This document shows, piece after piece, positions 6,270 to 10,671 of a DNA stretch of 10,671 nt. Below the pieces are notes generated by a model. That model did not search any database, had not been told where the DNA came from, and was given only the letters and a program-made list of their open reading frames with translations. Origin of the DNA: Paracoccaceae bacterium (GTDB taxonomy: Bacteria > Pseudomonadota > Alphaproteobacteria > Rhodobacterales > Rhodobacteraceae); NCBI GenBank assembly GCA_007121055.1, contig SKMM01000330.1:1-10671 (forward strand), given 5' to 3'. The position numbers were made by a program, and so were the translations under genes. The number at the start of each line of letters is the position of its first letter. The first letter of the stretch is position 1.

Positions 6270-6298
6270 AGATGGGTCACCCCGCGACGCGCTGCAAG
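6270..6298 (-). promoter_or_regulatory. candidate sigma-32 (RpoH) promoter of htpX
   Basis: On the minus strand CTTGCAG (6298-6292; consensus CTTGAAA, 5/7), a 14-base spacer, then ACCCATCT (6277-6270; consensus CCCCATNT, 7/8). The expected start is near 6263, leaving a leader of about 30 bases that includes the GGAGG site. htpX is a heat-shock gene in E. coli, which supports the reading. Found by eye. Confidence 0.5.
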
Positions 6299-6317
6299 CG
6301 CCGCGGGGCGGGGTGCG

Positions 6318-7298
6318 TCAAGGCACGAGGACGGTGGAGCCCGTGGTCTGCCGCCCCTCCAGCGCGCGGTGGACGTCGGCGGCCTCGGAGAGGGGGGATT
6401 CGCGGCCGATGCGCAGCTGCACCTTGCCCGAGGCGATCATGTCGAAGAGATCCGCCGAGGCCGCCTCCAGCCAGTCGCGGCGGGTGACATAGTGGAACAG
6501 CGTCGGCCGGGTGACCTTCCAAGACCCCTTGGCCAGATGGGCGATGCGCAGCTGGTCGGGCTTGCCCGAGGACTGGCCGAAACTGACGAGCAGCCCGAAG
6601 CGGGCCAGGCACTCGAGCGAGCCCATGACGGTGTCGGCGCCGACGCTGTCATAGACAACCGGCACGCCCGCGCCCTCCGTGATCTGCTGCACCCGTGCCA
6701 CGAAGTCCTCGCTGCGGTAGTCGATGACCTCGGCATAGCCGTTCTCGAGCGCCAGCTTGCATTTCTCGGGGCCGCCGGCGGTGCCGATGGCGCGCACGCC
6801 CTTGGCCGCCAGCCACTGGCCCATGATCAGCCCCACGCCGCCCGCCGCGGCATGCACGAGCACGGTGTCGCCCGCCTGCACCGGATAGCTGTGGTGGATC
6901 AGGTAATGCGCGGTCAGCCCCTTGAGCATGGCCGCCGCCGCCTGGGCGTCGGAGACGCCCGCGGGCAGGCGCACCAGCATCGCGGCGGGCGCAATGCGGT
7001 GGGTGGCATAGGCGCCGGTCTGGATGGTGTAGGCCACCCGGTCGCCCACCGCGAGGCCGGTGACGCCCGGGCCGAGCGCCTCGACCACACCCGCGCCCTC
7101 GGAGCCCACGATCAGGTCGCGCTCCACCGCCCAGGGGTAGACCCCCTCGCGGATGTAGACGTCGAGGAAGTTGACCCCGATGGCGGTGTGGCGCAGCCGC
7201 ACCTCGCCTTCGCCCGGTTCGGGGAGGGTGAGCGGGATGCGGTGGAGCTGGTCCGCGCCCCCGGGGGCGGCGGCGGCGATGGCGAAGGCTTCGGTCAT
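6318..7298 (-). CDS. qor: NADPH:quinone oxidoreductase (Qor-type, zinc-independent MDR family)
   Basis: A 326-residue cytosolic medium-chain reductase that closely resembles E. coli Qor (QOR1) over its whole length. The N-terminal GroES-like domain has GVNFLDVYIREGVYP (41-55) and GSEGAGVVEALGPGV (65-79). The Rossmann domain has KGLTAHYL (126-133), the nucleotide loop HAAAGGVG (149-156), and K181 and Y194 in places that in E. coli Qor contact the NADPH 2'-phosphate. Zinc-binding cysteines of alcohol dehydrogenases are absent. Such enzymes reduce quinones or reactive enones with NADPH, by a one-electron or hydride route depending on the member. Its ATG overlaps the stop of the upstream AhpD-like gene (ATGA), so the pair is probably translationally coupled; AGGGA lies 8 bases upstream. 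htpX follows on the same strand. Confidence 0.95.
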   Translation of the reverse strand: MTEAFAIAAAAPGGADQLHRIPLTLPEPGEGEVRLRHTAIGVNFLDVYIREGVYPWAVERDLIVGSEGAGVVEALGPGVTGLAVGDRVAYTIQTGAYATHRIAPAAMLVRLPAGVSDAQAAAAMLKGLTAHYLIHHSYPVQAGDTVLVHAAAGGVGLIMGQWLAAKGVRAIGTAGGPEKCKLALENGYAEVIDYRSEDFVARVQQITEGAGVPVVYDSVGADTVMGSLECLARFGLLVSFGQSSGKPDQLRIAHLAKGSWKVTRPTLFHYVTRRDWLEAASADLFDMIASGKVQLRIGRESPLSEAADVHRALEGRQTTGSTVLVP

Positions 7299-7729
7299 GG
7301 GTGGGTCCCTGGGTTCGGGTCGGCCGGGTCGGGGGCCAGGAAGGCTGCATCGACCGGCGGACGGATGGCGTTGAGCAGCGCGTTGGTCTTGGAGGCCGTG
7401 GCCACCACGCGCAGAAGATCGGCCTGTTCGGCGGCCGTCATCCCGCGGGCGCGCGCCGAGGCGAGGTGCGAATGGGTGCAGTAGTCGCAGGCATTGGCGA
7501 TGGAGACGGCGGCATAGATCATCTCCTTGGTCTTGGCATCGAGCGCCGAGGGCGTGGCGAGCACCGCCTTCACGTCGCGCCAGACCTCCTCCAGCAGCCC
7601 GGGGTCGGCGGCGAGGTAGCGCCAGACATTGTTGATGAAGTCGGTCTGCCGGGTGGCGCGGATGTCATCGAAGACGGCGCGCACCCGCGGGTCGGCCTCC
7701 GGGTCGGGAGGCGGGGAAATGGTGGCCAT
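7295..7729 (-). CDS. AhpD-like / carboxymuconolactone decarboxylase-family protein
   Basis: A 144-residue single-domain protein of the AhpD-like fold. The redox motif is complete: E69, C81, C84 and H88 (E-x11-C-x2-C-x3-H), the same spacing as the AhpD active site of Mycobacterium tuberculosis, where the CxxC pair is the peroxidase or disulfide-reductase centre. A pure carboxymuconolactone decarboxylase role is unlikely given the CxxC and the lack of protocatechuate-pathway genes nearby. The start at 7729 has a very strong ribosome site (AGGAGG, 6 bases upstream); the frame stays open further upstream, but that part is proline/arginine-rich and precedes the ribosome site. It is first in a two-gene unit with qor, sharing ATGA, which suggests coupled expression in detoxification of peroxides or electrophiles. 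The physiological substrate is unknown. Confidence 0.93.
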   Translation of the reverse strand: MATISPPPDPEADPRVRAVFDDIRATRQTDFINNVWRYLAADPGLLEEVWRDVKAVLATPSALDAKTKEMIYAAVSIANACDYCTHSHLASARARGMTAAEQADLLRVVATASKTNALLNAIRPPVDAAFLAPDPADPNPGTHP

Positions 7730-7792
7730 GGAGCTCCTCCTCGCGGGGGGGGGCGGTGCCGGACGCGGTGTCGGCGGACGCTCCCGAGGCGC

Positions 7793-7821
7793 ATCCTTGC
7801 GGGGTGTGGGGGGGAGGTCAA
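7793..7821 (-). promoter_or_regulatory. tentative promoter of the ahpD-like/qor unit
   Basis: On the minus strand TTGACC (7821-7816), 17 bases, AAGGAT (7798-7793). The -35 match is good (5/6) and the -10 is weak. The predicted leader is about 57 bases. This is the best candidate I see, not a firm one. Confidence 0.3.
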
Positions 7822-7865
7822 CCAGGCCCGCGGCGCGTCCGGGTGGCGGCTTCCCCGCGACAGGA

Positions 7866-7894
7866 TGGACAGGCGTGCGCGGCTGGCCTACCTT
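7866..7894 (+). promoter_or_regulatory. tentative promoter of the 94-residue protein gene
   Basis: TGGACA (7866-7871, 5/6 to -35), 17-base spacer, TACCTT (7889-7894, 3/6 to -10). The start point would be near 7901, giving a leader of about 25 bases with the AGGAGG site at 7914-7919. Confidence 0.35.
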
Positions 7895-7925
7895 TCCCCG
7901 ACTGCGGTTGCCGAGGAGGCTCAGC

Positions 7926-8210
7926 ATGGCCCTGCCCCTTGCCCCCATCGCCGGCGTGGCGCTGCGCTACGGTGCGGTCGCCCTTGCGGCCTATGTGGTC
8001 ACCCGCGGCATCCACCGCGGCCACACCGACCAGCGCGCCGAGGATGCGATGGACGAGATCGCCGAGGGCCTCACGGCTCACCGCCCCCGCGACCGCGAGC
8101 AGGTCAACGGCGCCGCCCGGTTCCGCCGCGTGGTGCGGCTCGGCACGGTCGGCCCGGGGGTCGAGATCGACATCACCGCGCTTGGCCGCATGAAGTTCCG
8201 CCGCGTCTGA
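7926..8210 (+). CDS. small conserved-looking protein with one N-terminal membrane segment, function unknown
   Basis: A 94-residue protein I do not recognise functionally. A perfect AGGAGG (7914-7919) 6 bases upstream of the ATG and G/C-biased third positions support it as real. Residues about 5-26 (LAPIAGVALRYGAVALAAYVV) form a likely membrane anchor or uncleaved signal. This is followed by a charged stretch (TRGIHRGHTDQRAEDAMDEIAEGL) that could be helical, and a basic C-terminal half with RFRRVVRLG and ALGRMKFRRV. The topology suggests a single-pass inner-membrane protein with a cytoplasmic basic tail. It is divergent from the ahpD-like gene (196-bp gap) and followed 85 bases later by a GST gene on the same strand. 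A weak hairpin (GGCCGC/GCGGCC, 8227-8248) lies between them. Similar short proteins occur in Rhodobacteraceae genomes as I recall, without assigned function. Confidence 0.8.
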   Translation: MALPLAPIAGVALRYGAVALAAYVVTRGIHRGHTDQRAEDAMDEIAEGLTAHRPRDREQVNGAARFRRVVRLGTVGPGVEIDITALGRMKFRRV

Positions 8211-8295
8211 TCCGTATCCGCGCCATGGCCGCCTGCCGCCTTGCGGCCGGCTGGCTCGGGCCGCGCACCGGCCGTCGCCCGTCAGGAGACCCAGG

Positions 8296-8907
8296 ATGAA
8301 GCTCTTCCACAGCCCGGCCTCGCCCTTCGTGCGCAAGGTCACGGTGGTGTTGCACGAAACCGGCCAGCAGGACGATGTCACGTTGGTCCCGGCCATGGGC
8401 ACGGCGCTCGAGCCCGGGACCATGCCGGTGGCCCGGAACCCGCTGGGCAAGCTGCCGACGCTGGAACGCGACGACGGCACCGCGCTCTATGACAGCCGGG
8501 TGATCTGCCGGTTCCTCGACGAACGGGGCCAGGGCCGGCTCTATCCCCCCGCCCCCACGCTGTGGGAGACTCTGACGCTCGAGGCCACCGCCGACGGGAT
8601 CATGGATGCCGCGCTCCTGATGGTCTACGAGCATCGTCTGCGCCCGCCCGAACTGGTCATGCCGGAAATCCTAGAGGCGCAATGGACGAAGGTCGTCCGG
8701 GCGCTCGACGCGCTGGAGGGCCGCTGGCTCAGCCACCTTGCCGGTCCCATCGACATGGGCCAGATCGCGCTGGGCTGCGCGCTGGGTTATGTCGATTTCC
8801 GCCTCGCCGACCGGGACTGGCGGCAGGGGCGCAACACCCTTGCGGCCTGGTACGCGCAATTTGCCGAGCGCCCGTCGATGCAGGCGACCCGGCCCGAGGC
8901 GCCCTGA
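8296..8907 (+). CDS. glutathione S-transferase family protein, YibF-like
   Basis: A 203-residue cytosolic GST. The N-terminal thioredoxin fold (about 1-78) has SPASPFVRKV with the likely catalytic or glutathione-contacting S9, the cis-proline in GKLPTL (P54), and the glutathione-binding D66-S67 in YDSRVICRFLDE. The all-helical C-terminal domain carries TADGIMDAALLMVYE (98-112), ALDALEGRW and IALGCALGYVDFR. These motifs, the length and the RPSMQATRPE ending closely resemble E. coli YibF, whose substrate is not established. AGGAGA lies 6 bases upstream of the ATG. It may conjugate or reduce electrophiles and peroxides, in line with the nearby qor and ahpD-like genes, but the placement is only suggestive. 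The petA gene begins 169 bases later on the same strand with its own probable promoter. Confidence 0.93.
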   Translation: MKLFHSPASPFVRKVTVVLHETGQQDDVTLVPAMGTALEPGTMPVARNPLGKLPTLERDDGTALYDSRVICRFLDERGQGRLYPPAPTLWETLTLEATADGIMDAALLMVYEHRLRPPELVMPEILEAQWTKVVRALDALEGRWLSHLAGPIDMGQIALGCALGYVDFRLADRDWRQGRNTLAAWYAQFAERPSMQATRPEAP

Positions 8908-8969
8908 TCCCCGCACGAGGCGCGCGGTCAAGTCGCGGAAACTGCGGCATCCTGGCCCGCACTGTCCGC

Positions 8970-8998
8970 TGGACTGCGGGGGGCGGCCCCGCTATTTG
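8970..8998 (+). promoter_or_regulatory. tentative promoter of the petABC operon
   Basis: TGGACT (8970-8975), 17 bases, TATTTG (8993-8998), both partial sigma70 matches, about 70 bases before the petA ATG. A small inverted repeat GTGCG-N8-CGCAC (8998-9015) lies at the expected start point. Other promoter positions are possible. Confidence 0.3.
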
Positions 8999-9076
8999 TG
9001 CGCCGAAGGTCGCACGAGCTTTGCGGCCCCCTATCCGTTGGCCGCGCGGCCTGGTGCCGCTGAAGGGAGACGCCTG

Positions 9077-9640
9077 ATGTCCCATGTGGAAGACGAAACC
9101 GACAACACGCGCCGCGACTTTCTGTACTATGCCACCGCAGGTGCGGGCGTTGTGACCGTGGGGGCGGCCGTCTGGCCGCTGGTGAACCAGATGAACCCCA
9201 GCGCCGACGTGCAGGCGCTGTCGCAGATCTTCGTCGACACCTCCGGCCTGGAGCCGGGCATGCAGTTGACGGTGAACTTCCTGGGCAAGCCCGTGTTCAT
9301 CCGCCGCCGCACCCCCGAGGAGATCGAGGCCGCCCGCGCCGACGACGGCGGCCGGCTCGTGGACAACGAGTCGCGCAACCCCAACAAGCCGGGCACCGAC
9401 GCCTCCGACGTCAACCGCACCATGGACGAAGAGGGCGAGTGGCTGGTGATGATCGGCGTCTGCACCCACCTCGGCTGCGTGCCGCTGGGCAACGGTGCGG
9501 GCGACTTCAACGCCTGGTTTTGCCCCTGCCACGGCTCGCACTACGATACGGCGGGCCGCATCCGCCGCGGTCCGGCGCCCGAGAACATGCACATCCCGGT
9601 CGCTGAATTCATCGACGACACCACCATTCAGCTCGGATAA
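9077..9640 (+). CDS. petA: ubiquinol-cytochrome c reductase Rieske iron-sulfur subunit
   Basis: A 187-residue subunit of cytochrome bc1 (complex III), which moves an electron from ubiquinol at the Qo site to cytochrome c1. The N-terminus has a twin-arginine motif (TRRDFLYYAT, 11-20) before the single membrane anchor (about 20-38), as expected for Tat export of a folded 2Fe-2S protein with an uncleaved anchor. The cluster motifs are intact: C129-T-H131-L-G-C134 and C149-P-C151-H152-G-S-H; C129/C149 and H131/H152 bind the cluster, and C134/C151 form the disulfide. The hinge (PSADVQALSQ, 41-50) is conserved. The length fits Rhodobacter homologues. AAGGGAGA lies 6 bases upstream. petB follows after 11 bases, so they are co-transcribed; petC should follow outside the window. 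Confidence 0.98.
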   Translation: MSHVEDETDNTRRDFLYYATAGAGVVTVGAAVWPLVNQMNPSADVQALSQIFVDTSGLEPGMQLTVNFLGKPVFIRRRTPEEIEAARADDGGRLVDNESRNPNKPGTDASDVNRTMDEEGEWLVMIGVCTHLGCVPLGNGAGDFNAWFCPCHGSHYDTAGRIRRGPAPENMHIPVAEFIDDTTIQLG

Positions 9641-9651
9641 GGGAGCCGCGC

Positions 9652-10671
9652 ATGTCCGGAATTCCGCACGACCATTACGAGCCCAAGACGGGTGGCGAGA
9701 AGTGGCTGCACAAGCGGCTGCCGATCGTCGGGCTCATCTATGACACGATCATGATCCCGACCCCCAAGAACCTGAATTGGATGTGGATCTGGGGGATCGT
9801 GCTGACCTTCACGCTGGTGCTGCAGATCGTCACCGGCGTCGTGCTGGCGATGCACTACACGCCCGACGTGAACATGGCCTTCGCCTCGGTCGAGCACATC
9901 ATGCGCAACGTCAACCACGGCGACATGCTGCGCTACATCCACCAGAACGGCGCCATGCTGATGTTCCTGGCGGTGTATCTGCACATCTTCCGCGGCATGT
10001 ACTACGGCTCTTACAAGGCCCCGCGCGAGGTGACCTGGATCATCGGCATGATCATCTACCTGCTGATGATGGCCACCGCCTTCATGGGCTATGTGCTGCC
10101 CTGGGGTCAGATGTCGTTCTGGGGCGCCACGGTGATCACGGGGCTCTTCGGCGCGATCCCCGGCATCGGCGACACGCTGCAGACCTGGCTGCTGGGCGGA
10201 CCGGCGGTGGACAATGCAGCGCTGACGCGGTTCTTCTCGCTGCACTACCTGCTGCCGTTCCTGATCCTCGGGCTGACGATCGTCCACATCTGGGCGTTCC
10301 ACACCACCGGCAACAACAACCCCACCGGGGTCGAGGTGCGCCGAGGCTCGAAGGAAGAGGCCGAGAAGGACACGCTGCCGTTCTGGCCCTATTTCGTGAT
10401 CAAGGACCTGTACGCCCTGGCGCTGATCTTCCTGATCTTCTGGATCGTCGTGGCGTTCATGCCCAACTTCCTTGGCCACACCGACAACTACATCGAGGCC
10501 GACCCGCTGGTGACCCCGCCGGAAATCGTGCCGGAGTGGTACTTCCTGGCCTTCTACGCGATCCTGCGGGCGTTCACCTCCGACCTGTGGCTGGTGCAGA
10601 TCGTCCAGTTCCTGAGCTTCGGCATCATCGACGCCACCTTCTTCGGCGTTCTGGCGATGTTCGGCGCCATC
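9652..10671 (+). CDS. petB: cytochrome b subunit of cytochrome bc1 complex (3' end outside the window)
   Basis: 340 codons are present and the frame runs open off the window end; the full protein is expected to be about 440 residues. Cytochrome b carries hemes bL and bH and forms the Qo and Qi sites in the inner membrane. The four heme ligands H97, H111, H198 and H212 are present at the positions used in Rhodobacter capsulatus numbering. The Qo-site PEWY is at 294-297 (E295), followed by FLAFYAILRAF, and GYVLPWGQMSFWGATVITGLF (146-166) is the cd-helix region. At least seven hydrophobic helices are visible. The ribosome site AAGGGAG (9639-9645) overlaps the petA stop codon, giving an 11-base gap and tight co-expression. 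PEWYFLAFY has alanine where many relatives have proline; a minor variation. Confidence 0.98.
   Translation, partial: MSGIPHDHYEPKTGGEKWLHKRLPIVGLIYDTIMIPTPKNLNWMWIWGIVLTFTLVLQIVTGVVLAMHYTPDVNMAFASVEHIMRNVNHGDMLRYIHQNGAMLMFLAVYLHIFRGMYYGSYKAPREVTWIIGMIIYLLMMATAFMGYVLPWGQMSFWGATVITGLFGAIPGIGDTLQTWLLGGPAVDNAALTRFFSLHYLLPFLILGLTIVHIWAFHTTGNNNPTGVEVRRGSKEEAEKDTLPFWPYFVIKDLYALALIFLIFWIVVAFMPNFLGHTDNYIEADPLVTPPEIVPEWYFLAFYAILRAFTSDLWLVQIVQFLSFGIIDATFFGVLAMFGAI

Noticed and set aside
6233..6280. 16-residue N-terminal extension of HtpX from a GTG start
   Set aside because: The predicted heat-shock promoter overlaps it, and MAFARTAVLL with GGAGG upstream matches usual HtpX starts.
5450..7484. Long plus-strand frames opposite htpX, qor and the AhpD-like gene
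   Set aside because: The minus-strand genes have complete catalytic motifs and ribosome sites; the opposite frames have none.
8227..8248. Hairpin GGCCGC/GCGGCC after the 94-residue protein gene as a terminator
   Set aside because: The 6-bp stem with a 10-base loop and no U-tract is too weak to list separately.
1..10671. tRNA, rRNA, CRISPR array or integrase attachment sites
   Set aside because: No cloverleaf-like sequence, regularly spaced repeats or integrase gene seen on reading through both strands by eye; a covariance-model scan was not possible.

Overview
The window is GC-rich (my estimate is high 60s percent) chromosomal DNA, most likely from an alphaproteobacterium of the Rhodobacteraceae (Rhodobacter/Paracoccus/Rhodovulum type). 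The evidence is strong G/C third-position bias, a Rieske/cytochrome b pair (petA-petB) whose spacing and hame-ligand numbering resemble Rhodobacter, an RpoHII-like sigma factor, and small proteins of Rhodobacteraceae character. No RNA gene, CRISPR array or complete mobile element was seen.

Layout. 1-104: C-terminal tail of an IS110-type transposase, cut by the window edge. 204-791 (-): a MarR-type regulator with a six-cysteine C-terminal extension. 883-1743 (+): an RpoH-family (RpoHII-like) sigma factor, divergent from the regulator. The 91-bp gap between them holds two back-to-back sigma70-like promoters whose -35 boxes overlap, each covered by one copy of a quasi-palindromic repeat. 1744-2229: gap without a convincing gene. 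2230-3963 (-): ilvD. 4328-5221 (+): CPBP/Abi-type intramembrane protease homologue, convergent with 5339-6232 (-) htpX. 6318-7298 (-) qor and 7295-7729 (-) an AhpD-like protein share an ATGA stop/start overlap. 7926-8210 (+): small unknown protein with one membrane segment. 8296-8907 (+): YibF-like glutathione S-transferase. 9077-9640 (+) petA and 9652 to the window end (+) petB are the first two genes of the cytochrome bc1 operon.

How the parts may work together. Several genes fit membrane/protein stress and redox homeostasis: a stress sigma factor under a putative cysteine-cluster repressor, HtpX with a heat-shock-like promoter, and an AhpD-Qor pair beside a GST. The strongest candidate for something undescribed is the regulator/sigma-factor divergon at 204-1743. 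Its promoter architecture suggests that a metal-, redox- or ligand-sensing MarR protein represses both itself and an RpoH-type sigma factor. IlvD and cytochrome bc1 are core metabolism. All regulatory claims are read from sequence patterns by eye and are untested.
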